In this document: positions 37,501 through 45,930 of the stretch, one piece after another
How positions within the stretch are numbered: the stretch's first letter is position 1
Layout of the letters: every line of letters begins with the position of its first letter
Assembly: GCA_964351395.1 (NCBI GenBank)
Contig: CAYGOF010000010.1
Location: forward strand, 190,074-254,073
Direction: 5' to 3'
From: Imperialibacter sp964351395
Lineage (GTDB): Bacteria > Bacteroidota > Bacteroidia > Cytophagales > Cyclobacteriaceae
Length of the DNA: 64,000 nt
Program-made: the position numbers and the translations under genes
Notes under the pieces: generated by a model
Told to the model about the DNA's origin: nothing
Seen by the model: the letters and a program-made list of their open reading frames with translations, nothing else
The model's database searches: none

Positions 37501-39713
37501 GCAAAAGAAAGGGTTTTACCCACCGAGGTGATGCTGGCGTTTCCGATACCGTTGACGCTAACAGGGTAGGCCCTGTAATTATTATTACCGTACTCATGGC
37601 CGAACAACCAGGTAAGGCCACCCCCCACGCCAGTGGCTGCCAGCTTTTCAACACTGTTTGTGAACAAAGGTCTGTCTTTGATAATGACCGCTCCGTTGGC
37701 AAAATCCTGTTTCATGTCCACCACGGAGAACCTCATATTATACGACCGATCCCCATAAACCTGGTCGGTAGTAACGATGTAGAAAAGGGTTTCGTTGTCT
37801 GGAATCGGAATAATGATTGACGATTGCACAGAGGTACTATCGCCCCCTATCAGTGTGCCATTGAGCATGATGGCGTGTTGCCTATTCCAGACCGTTCGTC
37901 CGTTGGTATAGAATAGAAGGTCCCCGTTTTCGTCTGAGATAGCGGCGCACCCTTCCGGCGAGTCCATCAGGTTTTCATCCGTCAAGGCCACTGGTGGTGC
38001 TTCATTAAAATCGATACCCGCCTGTTCGCCAAAATACCAAATATTTGCTTTTTGCTCTTCGTTGCCATAAACAGTCACCGTAAAAGAAGCAAACGCTGGG
38101 CAACCTGTGGTGAGGTCCGTTACTTGTGCCCAATAGGTGCCTGCGGAGTCAATTTCAATGATTTGCGTTACTTCTCCTGTCGACCACAGAAATGAATAGC
38201 TACCTTGTTGTCCACTGGGAAGCGCATTGCGCTCCAAAATTTCTCCCGGGCAAATGGTTGTATCGTTCAGCTGAAGTTCCAGTTGGTTATTGATGATATT
38301 CAATGTCTGCGTCGTCGTCTGACTTTGACCATTTAAAAAGGCCGTAAGTGTGACGTTGAAAACCCCTGGGTTCTGGTAGTTGTAGATGGGGGCATATTCA
38401 CGAGAGCCGCCGCCGTCCCCATAGTCCCAGGTAACAAACTGTGGTGTCGGTTCAACACTGGGCGAAAACATGGTGGGCGTATTTTGACAATTGCCAAAAA
38501 TGTTAAAGCTCATGTTGAACAATATTGGTCCGGAAGGGCTGGTGGCTGGAAATTGTCGTGACAAAGCGTCCTGGAAATCCGGAATTTGTGCCTGATAGGC
38601 TACCGAATCTGGCAGACTGTCTGGTTGATTGATTCTTCCAATAGAAAATGGACCGCTATTCGCAGCCTGGTACAAATGATAAATTCTTTGATCAGGCCCT
38701 CTCTTTAAACCAAAGCTGCGAAAATGGTCGCCAGCTATTTTGTTAGAGGTTTGTAAGGAGTCGAAATCAAATTGGAAAAGCTGACCTGTTAAGGCATTAT
38801 TGCCGCCATGACGGGAGTAGTAAAGTTTTGTGCCGTCATTCGACCATTCTACATCATAGATTGATTGACCTGACCCATCATTAACACCTGTGTTGAGTAT
38901 TTGCCGTTCGAATGAAAGTGTCCCGAGATTAGCATCAAAACGGAGAATCTGTATGTTTCTGTTGCCTGTTTTAGGGGCAACGGCAATGATCGTAGAGTCG
39001 GATCTTAACGCACTTACACCGAACGCAGCGGCTTCGGAACTAGGGTTATTGGTAGCATTGAAGAAATTGAAAGTAGTGGTGTTACCGAAGCCAGTTGCAG
39101 AAATTTCGTAAACGACATAATCACCTGTAGTTCTGTTTTGGCTAAGCAACCAAAATCTTTCTCTGTCAGGCCCTGGAATGATCACCATCGCTTCTGCTGG
39201 TGTCAGTAGCCCGGTGGCCTGGTTTTTTTGAGTGACGTCGCCTAAGGAAGGAGCACCCCCTGTAGCATTACCCGTACTGGATTTGTTGGCTACAGAATAT
39301 ACAATTTGATTGGGTCCGCCAGCGCCTGAATTGGTAAAAATATAAAATTGATCTGTAGTGCCAGGAACAGGGCAGGCTACTGCAGCCTGGTTGAGGGTGG
39401 GATCACCACCAAGTCCGGCACCATTGGGCGTTAGCCTGTTGGAGCCGTCATATACATTGGTGCCATCTGTATAGAACCACAAATCACCCGTAAGCGGGTC
39501 TGATATCGTTACGCCACCGCCCAAACCAAATGGAGAAACCTGATCATCAACAACGATAGGCTCGAAATCTCCTTTGTTGAAATCCAGCGCCTGAGAGGTG
39601 TTTCCAAAGCGCCAATGCAGATCAGTGAGGTTCTGAGCAAAGGAGTAGACATTGACCTGAAGCAGAATAAAGCAACTTAAAACTAATTTTCTCACACACC
39701 TATCGTTAATCAT
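34509..39713 (-). CDS. large T9SS cargo/adhesin with PKD domains and gliding-motility C-terminal domain
   Basis: A 1734-residue secreted protein with a signal peptide (about residues 1-26). Two similar modules follow: a beta-propeller-like part starting near 30 ('WRFGNTSQALDFN', 'LWFYTDGTNVYDG') with a PKD domain near 405-475, and a second one starting near 550 ('IWYFGEQAGIDFN', 'LLFYTNGRTVWNR') with a PKD domain near 930-1000. About 600 residues of Ig-like repeats follow. The C-terminal 95 residues ('VFVPNAFSPNGNGQNEEFF' to 'GGITLVK') form the gliding-motility-associated, type B sorting domain of the T9SS. It is probably moved across the outer membrane and surface-displayed, as for SprB-type adhesins that need a partner of the PorP/SprF family; such a gene is divergent at 40021. 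Ligand unknown. Confidence 0.92.
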   Translation of the reverse strand: MINDRCVRKLVLSCFILLQVNVYSFAQNLTDLHWRFGNTSQALDFNKGDFEPIVVDDQVSPFGLGGGVTISDPLTGDLWFYTDGTNVYDGSNRLTPNGAGLGGDPTLNQAAVACPVPGTTDQFYIFTNSGAGGPNQIVYSVANKSSTGNATGGAPSLGDVTQKNQATGLLTPAEAMVIIPGPDRERFWLLSQNRTTGDYVVYEISATGFGNTTTFNFFNATNNPSSEAAAFGVSALRSDSTIIAVAPKTGNRNIQILRFDANLGTLSFERQILNTGVNDGSGQSIYDVEWSNDGTKLYYSRHGGNNALTGQLFQFDFDSLQTSNKIAGDHFRSFGLKRGPDQRIYHLYQAANSGPFSIGRINQPDSLPDSVAYQAQIPDFQDALSRQFPATSPSGPILFNMSFNIFGNCQNTPTMFSPSVEPTPQFVTWDYGDGGGSREYAPIYNYQNPGVFNVTLTAFLNGQSQTTTQTLNIINNQLELQLNDTTICPGEILERNALPSGQQGSYSFLWSTGEVTQIIEIDSAGTYWAQVTDLTTGCPAFASFTVTVYGNEEQKANIWYFGEQAGIDFNEAPPVALTDENLMDSPEGCAAISDENGDLLFYTNGRTVWNRQHAIMLNGTLIGGDSTSVQSSIIIPIPDNETLFYIVTTDQVYGDRSYNMRFSVVDMKQDFANGAVIIKDRPLFTNSVEKLAATGVGGGLTWLFGHEYGNNNYRAYPVSVNGIGNASITSVGKTLSFAEELNGRGAMKVSPTGTLVGSVIPGTENFVELVNFNGGNGAFDSPLLIDLEEPAPSEAYGIEFASGGARLYISTTGGNAKLLQYNLDSLLNATNTYSDDTVTQFIQDSKFELATGANYGSLQIGPDQVIYMAKDNSGNLGTVTNSNGDEIQANYNDQGFDLAGRTSRLGLPNFAQNILNPPQDPSIVVDGGCLGQPTRFTATGTSDIDEFAWNFGDGAQALGPDTTHVYQQVGTFNVTLNITNRCGLDTTLVQTVIINPTPEQPIVPSAVAICDDNGVVLTAWPQDDPGLTYTWSTGETTREITVLTPSTITIFLTNAAGCRSDTLTTLVGDQRPIVDLGPDQIICAGEELDPLDAQNPGATYSWAINGAGTGNTGRFQDIDTTVPGTYEYAVSIVDVNGCQTTNRKNFTILEAPQPTITPYNASGCAVSDGALVLSVPGTGSYSYQIANSDPLFATIFRSADGPFTDSIPNLAASSYRITVTNTLTGCTETFGAVGVNSNSPSFTLDSAVPNNGCTDGTITITTSAPGNYSYSVIDFATGLNATTGLIALSNTTTTASIPFSTYTVEVTNTADGCLQTFQGVLVEQAPNAEFNFDPIQTDCGLSGTIAVRPVTTGVKYTWTAPDGSVLPDTTATATVSVSGIYTVTSSGPGLCEQTEQIQFFLSEDPQGSITVSGDPCEGELTLTAALTNGADPANYIFGWSNGSSIESTVVNQSGSYAVTIRDRNSGCFVTIDTTVQVENVLEVTLIQQPDCDNETQVILTAQANIPAQVTFEWTGPDGTILPETTASISTGLGGLYQVTVRGIDNSCEASADLNVSVLPIFDSEISLPGVLTFCSEDPSNGTVDLTPGIFNTYEWRKLPSLDIISVQPTYVASEAGTYEVTFSNGSICRTARVVVTDDCRPKVFVPNAFSPNGNGQNEEFFAFPNPYVTDFTIFIYNRWGILMFQSNSIDFRWNGNFEGKPLPVGTYAYVMRYKSNLDATNEVFEQRGGITLVK

Positions 39714-40020
39714 CTTGTTTTAGTTATGCTAGAGTAAAGTTAGAATGATCCATTGATTAATGGATGATAATCCAGTTTAAACTGCAAGATTGCAGTCGAA
39801 AATAAGAACGTTGAGTAGGTGGATAAGTGTATGATAGTTGTCTGTAATGTGAAATCATCTTTTTATTTCAGGTTTCTAACCGATAGTAAGATCGACGAAA
39901 CAATGCATAATTTATCAAATAATTTGAACGTTGATCAGAATGAATAGTCAGGTGTTCGATCATGTCTATTTCATTAATGATTTTAAATTTAATATTTTGC
40001 GGGAGATGTTAAACAGGAAC
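39714..40020. other. divergent promoter region of the T9SS cargo and PorP/SprF genes
   Basis: An AT-rich 307-bp spacer with no recognised RNA. Near matches to the -7 consensus are present on both strands (TAACTTTA reading towards the cargo gene near 39740; TAATTTG near 39920 towards the PorP/SprF gene). It probably drives both genes, but no exact box was found. An in-frame extension of the downstream gene covers its last part. Confidence 0.35.
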
Positions 40021-41082
40021 ATGGGTAAATTAAAGTCAATCAAGTGGGCTCAGGTCATTCCCATTTGGTTTATTCTCATCTCTTTACTACCAAACAACGG
40101 ACAGGCGCAAGACCCTCAGTTCTCGCAATACTATGCCGCACCGTTGTTTCTCAATCCAGGTTTGACCGGTATCAATCAGAAAGGGCGGGCAGGCATTAAC
40201 TACCGGAACCAATGGCCTAGTATTGCTGCGGGTTTTGAAACGTATTCAGCATTTTTTGATTACAATTTGGAAGACTACAATAGCAGCATTGGTGCTATTG
40301 TGACAACAGATCAGGAGGGGATTGAGGGACTCAGGTCAACCACCATTGGTCTTCAGTATGCCTATCAGGTGCGCTTGAATTATAAGTGGACATTTCGCCC
40401 GGCCATTCAGGGCTCTTATACACTCAGGGATGTAAATTTTGACAACCTGACCTTCGGTGATCAGTACGATGAAAATGGACTTGTTAGACCTGTTTCTCAG
40501 GAAGCATTTCCACCTGGAATCAATGTCCGGTATTTTGACCTTGGTCTAGGTGGTATTGTTTTTAATGACAGGATATGGTTGGGAGCCTCCCTTTTCAACA
40601 TCACCCAGCCTGATCAAAGTTTTTTTGGTACTGGCGAAAGTATTTTGCAACGGAGGTTCTCCGTTCATGGCGGGTACAAATTTGATCTCCCAATTGGTCC
40701 TTTCAAAAAGGGAAAGACCGACGCAGGGCAGGAGCGAAGTGTATCACCCACGTTTAACTACAAAAAACAGGGTATTTATGACCAGTTGGACATCGGAGCC
40801 TATTTTACAATTGAGCCACTGATTGCCGGCTTATGGTACAGAGGCATTCCAATTAAGAGTTTCAATGGATTTCCAAACAATGAAGCCCTCATTGGTATGC
40901 TTGGGCTGATGCATAATAATTTTACTATTGGTTACAGCTTTGACTACACGTTGTCGAGGCTGGGTATAGGCAGTGGTGGAGCCCATGAAATTAGCATCAT
41001 CTATTCCTTCAGTTGGGCCGACCCACGGAAGCCTCCAAGAAGTGTGCGTGAACTTAGCTGCCCCGTTCCATTTATTTTCTAG
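40021..41082 (+). CDS. PorP/SprF family T9SS outer-membrane protein
   Basis: A 353-residue outer-membrane beta-barrel-like protein of the PorP/SprF family. The signal peptide (about residues 1-33) ends in 'NNGQAQ', directly before the hallmark 'DPQFSQYYAAPLFLNPGLTG'. Alternating beta-strands follow, with 'GGIVFNDRIWLGASLFNI' in the middle and 'LGLMHNNFTIGYSFDYT' near the end. In Flavobacterium, SprF is needed for secretion and surface anchoring of the neighbouring SprB adhesin, which fits the type B cargo gene divergent from it. I chose ATG 40021 because the signal peptide starts there; in-frame upstream codons lack such a signal. Confidence 0.92.
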   Translation: MGKLKSIKWAQVIPIWFILISLLPNNGQAQDPQFSQYYAAPLFLNPGLTGINQKGRAGINYRNQWPSIAAGFETYSAFFDYNLEDYNSSIGAIVTTDQEGIEGLRSTTIGLQYAYQVRLNYKWTFRPAIQGSYTLRDVNFDNLTFGDQYDENGLVRPVSQEAFPPGINVRYFDLGLGGIVFNDRIWLGASLFNITQPDQSFFGTGESILQRRFSVHGGYKFDLPIGPFKKGKTDAGQERSVSPTFNYKKQGIYDQLDIGAYFTIEPLIAGLWYRGIPIKSFNGFPNNEALIGMLGLMHNNFTIGYSFDYTLSRLGIGSGGAHEISIIYSFSWADPRKPPRSVRELSCPVPFIF

Positions 41083-41190
41083 CTAAGCATTCCTACTTCT
41101 ACTTCTGATTTCAAAACATAAAATTTAGCGTAAAGAGGAGCTTAATCCTCATTCACCCAGTTTTATTACTGCCTGATACTATTTTCTCAT

Positions 41191-42426
41191 ATGGACAAGC
41201 ACCTTATACTTTGGATTCTTTTAGGCATTATCGTCGTAGATTTTGTGATCGAAGAAATACTCTCTTACCTCAACCGGAAGAGCAGCTACCGTCCCTTACC
41301 TGATCAGTTCAAAGACATTTATGATGAAAAAAAGTATGAGCAGTCCCTGGCTTATCAGCGAGATACGGAACGCTTCTCTTCGATTACCACCGTCATTTCT
41401 TTTGTAGCAACCCTTACCCTGCTCCTTACTGGTGGCTTTGGCATGGTCGATAGCTGGCTGAGGGCTTACACAGGAAACGAAGTGACCTTGGCTCTTTCTT
41501 TTTTTGCAGTGCTTTACTTCGCTTCCGACATACTTACCATACCTTTTCAGCTCTATAGCGTGTTTGTGATTGAACAGAAATATGGCTTCAACAAAACCAC
41601 GCCAAAAACCTTTGTCCTGGATAAGCTAAAAGGATACTTGCTCACTATTATTTTCGGAGGCTTGCTGATGGGTATTCTCATTGTATTGATTCTCTTTTTG
41701 GGCAGGGATTTTTGGATTTACTTCTGGGGTGTGATGGTGCTTTTTATGCTGCTGGCCAATCTTTTTTATACCTCGCTTATTGTGCCAATGTTCAATAAGC
41801 TTACACCTTTGGGAGAAGGTTCTCTCAGAGATGCCATCACCAAGTATAGCCTGGGTGTTGACTTTCCTCTGACGAATATTTTCGTGATTGACGGCTCCAA
41901 ACGGTCTTCGAAAGCCAATGCCTATTTCTCAGGGCTTGGGAAGAAAAAGAAAATTGTATTGTTTGATACCTTGCTTGAAAAGCACACCGAAGAGGAATTG
42001 GTGGCTGTGCTTGCCCATGAGGTTGGACACTATAAGAAAAAGCATATCATTGGTTCGCTGGTGTTGGGGGTATTGCAAACCGGCGTAATGCTGTATCTGC
42101 TGTCGCTCTTGATTTTCAATTCGCAGGTAAGTTTTGCTATGGGAGGTAACATCACGGCCATTCATTTGAACCTGCTTGCTTTTGGCATTTTGTACAGCCC
42201 GGTTTCCAGAATTCTCGGCATCCTCATGAACATGCTGAGCCGGAAGAATGAATTTGAGGCAGACGCCTACGCAGCAGCGACCTATAAAGCAGAGCCGCTG
42301 GCAACGGCGCTGAAAAAGTTATCTGTAGATAGCCTGAGCAACTTGTTTCCTCATCCCTGGTACGTGTTTGTGCATTATTCACACCCACCGATGCTGAAGA
42401 GGCTAGAGAAGTTGCAGCGGCCATAG
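41191..42426 (+). CDS. M48-family (Ste24-like) metallopeptidase
   Basis: A 411-residue membrane zinc protease related to CAAX prenyl protease Ste24. The catalytic HExxH is 'LAHEVGHYKKKH' near residue 278, with the third ligand Glu in 'NEFEADAYAA'. About seven membrane helices surround it, including 'FVATLTLLLTGGFGM' and 'LTIIFGGLLMGILIVLILF'. The 'FFVIDGSKRSSKANAY-like' segment ('FVIDGSKRSSKANAYFSG') is typical of the family. In bacteria the enzyme is thought to work in membrane protein quality control, since CAAX prenylation is absent. Single gene. Confidence 0.92.
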   Translation: MDKHLILWILLGIIVVDFVIEEILSYLNRKSSYRPLPDQFKDIYDEKKYEQSLAYQRDTERFSSITTVISFVATLTLLLTGGFGMVDSWLRAYTGNEVTLALSFFAVLYFASDILTIPFQLYSVFVIEQKYGFNKTTPKTFVLDKLKGYLLTIIFGGLLMGILIVLILFLGRDFWIYFWGVMVLFMLLANLFYTSLIVPMFNKLTPLGEGSLRDAITKYSLGVDFPLTNIFVIDGSKRSSKANAYFSGLGKKKKIVLFDTLLEKHTEEELVAVLAHEVGHYKKKHIIGSLVLGVLQTGVMLYLLSLLIFNSQVSFAMGGNITAIHLNLLAFGILYSPVSRILGILMNMLSRKNEFEADAYAAATYKAEPLATALKKLSVDSLSNLFPHPWYVFVHYSHPPMLKRLEKLQRP

Positions 42427-42466
42427 AGTAGGCATTATAACCAGGTGCTCAAATCAGAAAGTTAGA

Positions 42467-43522
42467 CTATAGAAAGTCAATTTCGGCTCTGAAGGGGAAC
42501 TTCATCAGATAAGTAGTGGCATCGTCAACGGTCATTTCTTCGTTGATGATATTGTAAAGGGCTTCCGTTATCGGGCAGCGCACCTTATAAAATTCCGATA
42601 GGCTCTTCACGATTTCGATTGTGCGCACACCTTCGGCCGTTTCTTCCATGCTTTCAATGATGTCGGCAATCTTTTCACCTTTTGCCAGCCTGGTGCCCAC
42701 TGTAAAGTTGCGGCTATGTTGGCTGGAACAGGTAGCGATGAGGTCACCAACCCCTGCCAGTCCAATAAAAGCCTTTGTGTTGCCACCGAGGGCCTGACCG
42801 ATATAGATCATTTCCACCATACCGCGGCTAATGAGGAGTGCTTTGGCATTTTCTCCGAGACCCAGGCCGTGGATAACACCTGCTCCAATAGCGATGATGT
42901 TTTTTAGCACCCCGCAAAGCTCAACGCCAATCAGGTCGCTATTTCCATATATCAGAAAACGCTCATTTTTCAGTAATTGTTGGCCAGCATTGATCACTTC
43001 ATCAAAGTGGCTGGCTACTACAGAAGCAGCGGGTTGTCTTGCTGCCATTTCTCCGGCAAGATTAGGTCCCGCCAGACAGCCTACTCTTACAACCGAACTT
43101 TCTTCCATGATCACTTCGCTCATGGTTTTTACATAGTCGCGACTAAGAGGACGATTGGCAATCAGTTGCTTGTTATCTGGTAGGCTTACATCAAACCCTT
43201 TTGTGCCGTGAATCAAGATATGGTAAGGCTTGAGATAGGGCGACATGCGACGGATGAGTTCCCTTAGATTGGCAGAAGGAACAACCGGAAAAATGATATT
43301 ACATGACTTGGCCACCAACTCCAGGTCGTTAGTAACAGTAATATTTTCATGAAGTGGTTGTCCAGAGCTTTCCCGTTTGTCGTTGATATTTTTCGCTCGT
43401 TCGGGTGTACGTGCATACAGGAGGACCTTCGTTTTTTCGGCCAGCATATTGGCTATCACTGTGCCAAAGCTTCCTGCTCCCAGTACACCGACGGGTTCTT
43501 TAGACGAATTTTTCGAGGTCAT
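42467..43522 (-). CDS. gpsA: NAD(P)H-dependent glycerol-3-phosphate dehydrogenase
   Basis: A 351-residue enzyme that reduces dihydroxyacetone phosphate to sn-glycerol 3-phosphate for phospholipid synthesis. The nucleotide-binding loop is 'LGAGSFGTVIANML' at residues 14-27; 'IHGTKGFD', 'CLAGPNLAGEMA' and the catalytic Lys region 'ELCGVLKNIIAIGAG' match the family. Length is normal. Its first 23 nt lie inside the end of the acyltransferase gene, so its translation is likely coupled to it. Confidence 0.95.
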   Translation of the reverse strand: MTSKNSSKEPVGVLGAGSFGTVIANMLAEKTKVLLYARTPERAKNINDKRESSGQPLHENITVTNDLELVAKSCNIIFPVVPSANLRELIRRMSPYLKPYHILIHGTKGFDVSLPDNKQLIANRPLSRDYVKTMSEVIMEESSVVRVGCLAGPNLAGEMAARQPAASVVASHFDEVINAGQQLLKNERFLIYGNSDLIGVELCGVLKNIIAIGAGVIHGLGLGENAKALLISRGMVEMIYIGQALGGNTKAFIGLAGVGDLIATCSSQHSRNFTVGTRLAKGEKIADIIESMEETAEGVRTIEIVKSLSEFYKVRCPITEALYNIINEEMTVDDATTYLMKFPFRAEIDFL

Positions 43523-45194
43523 AACCTTCCATCCTGTTTCGATAATAATAAAGTCTGTTCATATCCTGGGTAGTCACATTGCCCTTCTTGTTTTTCAAAA
43601 TGGGTCTGAGGGCATGATACATCCCGCAGTTATCAATTCCATATTGAATAACGTCATCCACAGGGCCTTCCAGGTGACTGGCGTAGTTTATTTTCCCCAT
43701 TTCCTTCATTCTGAAAACTTCATCTCTCAGCTTACTGAACATTTCCCTGAATGCTTCATACTCGATTTCGGTGTCTTCATCAGGAAGTCGCAGAAGATTG
43801 TAAAGGTCAAGGCCTGCGTTTCTACTTCTTATAATCTCAAATGCCGTAAATGCTGCGAGGTGACTGCTAAATACCCTGTTGTTTTTGAGGTATTCTTCAA
43901 CGATCCGCTTGGCAAGTATGCGGGTATATTCCTGTTCTCTTTGGGCGTCGTAGGTTATTACTCCATCGGTAGTGAAGTAGTCTTTGATTTCCATCGGGTT
44001 GCCTTGTTTGTCAAGGCTATTGCCATGGTTATCTACATAGTTGCCAAAAACGTCCATACCTCGTCCTATGCTCACAGAAATATCTGATCCACGGGTAAAG
44101 AACTTGAGTAGAAATTTAATGATCTTATACGAGGTAGAATACTCATCGTTTTCTACGTAGTAGCGCTCCTGACCTTTTCTTTCAAGGTAGTCGTTGATCA
44201 GGCTGGGAGCTTCTAGTACAAAATGGTAATTAAGTACTACAGGCACTATGAATATCTTCTTGGCTTTTTCCTCATTCTCTTCGAAATGCTCCCGCTGTGC
44301 TGCCACCGTAGTGCTGAGCAAGCCAAGTTTTAGCTGAGTTTCTATGGCACCAGACCTCGAACGAGTGCCTCCAGGAAAGAAAAGGCTATGACAACCATAC
44401 TTCAATGCTTCCTGAGAATACGTTTTAAGCGTTTCCAGGTACAGCAAATTCTTTTTTCGCCGGTCTACTTTATATGCCCCAAGGCTATTCATGAAGTAGG
44501 CGAAAATATTGATATTGAACAGGTTAAGGCCAGCGCCATAAATAAATGGAGGGAGCCCCATGTGCTGTATTACCCAGCCAATTAAAATGGAATCAAGGTT
44601 ACTGAAATGTGTAGGCACCATCACTATAGTGCCTTTTCGTGCGAGGCGCCTTAGATGTTCAACCTGACCGACTACGTGTATTTTATCGTCGAGGTCAAGT
44701 TGCTTGCTCCATAGTGACTTAATCCCTTTGACCCTTGTTGCATTCAGTAGCCTTGCGAAGCCGAAAGTAATAATGGTTCGTGCAAACCGATAGTGTGAGT
44801 TTTTGAAATTGCCTGAAATCTCGTTGGCATATCTCTTGACAATCTCCTGGAGAATCGCTTCCTCTGTTTCCTTTTTTTTGGCTTCATCATCATGAGAAAT
44901 GTCGATGAGCCTTTTTTGGATTTGATTCCAGAAATCTTTTTCATCTTTTGGGTCAACCTTCCAGGGGTTCTGCTTCATCCGAAGCCTCTCCCGATAAACA
45001 GTTGATTCTAACTCTTCCTTCAGAGACCTGGACGAAGTAAGTGAAATCAGGTTTTTAAGACTTTCACTTGTTACTGTGTCAATAAAGGATTTCTTGTTCT
45101 TATTGAGCTGAACAATAGGCCAGTAACGGGTCCTGGGTAGAACCGGTTTATACCTTTTCTTTTCTCCTTTTATCTTTTCCGTCTCAGCTTCCAT
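43500..45194 (-). CDS. glycerol-3-phosphate acyltransferase, PlsB-like
   Basis: A 564-residue acyltransferase related to PlsB, which transfers the first acyl chain to sn-glycerol 3-phosphate. The catalytic 'PTHFSNLD' (HX4D) and the 'FFPGGTRSRSG' phosphate-binding motif are both present; the 'GAYKVDRRKKN' segment lies between them. A charged N-terminus (about 120 residues) precedes the acyltransferase domain. The protein overlaps gpsA, whose product is its substrate, so the pair makes a substrate channel at the gene level. A near-consensus promoter (TTG, 21 nt, TACCTTTA at 45232-45239) lies upstream on the minus strand. Confidence 0.86.
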   Translation of the reverse strand: MEAETEKIKGEKKRYKPVLPRTRYWPIVQLNKNKKSFIDTVTSESLKNLISLTSSRSLKEELESTVYRERLRMKQNPWKVDPKDEKDFWNQIQKRLIDISHDDEAKKKETEEAILQEIVKRYANEISGNFKNSHYRFARTIITFGFARLLNATRVKGIKSLWSKQLDLDDKIHVVGQVEHLRRLARKGTIVMVPTHFSNLDSILIGWVIQHMGLPPFIYGAGLNLFNINIFAYFMNSLGAYKVDRRKKNLLYLETLKTYSQEALKYGCHSLFFPGGTRSRSGAIETQLKLGLLSTTVAAQREHFEENEEKAKKIFIVPVVLNYHFVLEAPSLINDYLERKGQERYYVENDEYSTSYKIIKFLLKFFTRGSDISVSIGRGMDVFGNYVDNHGNSLDKQGNPMEIKDYFTTDGVITYDAQREQEYTRILAKRIVEEYLKNNRVFSSHLAAFTAFEIIRSRNAGLDLYNLLRLPDEDTEIEYEAFREMFSKLRDEVFRMKEMGKINYASHLEGPVDDVIQYGIDNCGMYHALRPILKNKKGNVTTQDMNRLYYYRNRMEGYDLEKFV

Positions 45195-45279
45195 TCACGA
45201 TTAGGCTTCTTGCGCCGCCAATATACTAATTTAAAGGTATCTGCCAGAAGGGGTATTTGACAATCTGCAGCTTTCTCTC

Positions 45280-45930
45280 CTAGTTTCTATTTCTCATTAT
45301 TATGGCCTCATCTGGTATTTCTCCAGCTACTTCTGCATGGTAGTGGCCCATTTTATCATAGCTAAAATGAAACTGTTGATTGAGTTTCATGAAATCAACG
45401 ATCATGTAGTGCTGACTGTTAGCTAATGCATCCGGTAAAGTAAGATAAAGCAAATATCCACCATCTTTTGATTTAATTGATGGAAGGAGAAACACAGGGA
45501 AGGCTGCCTCACTGCCCTGGGCCATGCGAGGGATGAGTTGATTGTAAAACTTAATAAATGCATTGAGCGACTCAGCAACTTTAGCTAATTGAATATCATA
45601 ATGAATTTTGTCCTCTTTCAGCGTGAGTACGTGCACTCCTACAAGTCCGTAGTACATCAAGGCCATGCCGCCAATGCCAAGCACCAGCAGAAAGACCGCC
45701 CATTTACTCCACGAAAAAAGCGTAATAAATGCCATACAACTTAAAAGTCCACCACCAATTAGTGGCCCGAGCAATTGACGGTGATTGATTTCAAGTTTCA
45801 TGATGGGTGTGAGGGCATACTTTTTAGTTTTTCCTTTTCTCACTACCTCCAAAAAGGATGTAAATAATTGAACCTGATTCTGTTCGTCATCCGGGTCGCC
45901 AAGAGGGCTTGAAGCGATTGGCTGGCTCAT
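45280..45930 (-). CDS. hypothetical protein with two central membrane segments, 216 aa
   Basis: The N-terminal part is soluble and acidic; two adjacent hydrophobic helices occupy about residues 52-92 ('LLGPLIGGGLLSCMAFITLF', 'FLLVLGIGGMALMYYGLVG'), and the C-terminal half is soluble. No named domain was recognised. It overlaps the stop of the HEAT-cyclophilin gene by 4 nt, so it is translated from the same message. Function unknown. Confidence 0.72.
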   Translation of the reverse strand: MSQPIASSPLGDPDDEQNQVQLFTSFLEVVRKGKTKKYALTPIMKLEINHRQLLGPLIGGGLLSCMAFITLFSWSKWAVFLLVLGIGGMALMYYGLVGVHVLTLKEDKIHYDIQLAKVAESLNAFIKFYNQLIPRMAQGSEAAFPVFLLPSIKSKDGGYLLYLTLPDALANSQHYMIVDFMKLNQQFHFSYDKMGHYHAEVAGEIPDEAIIMRNRN

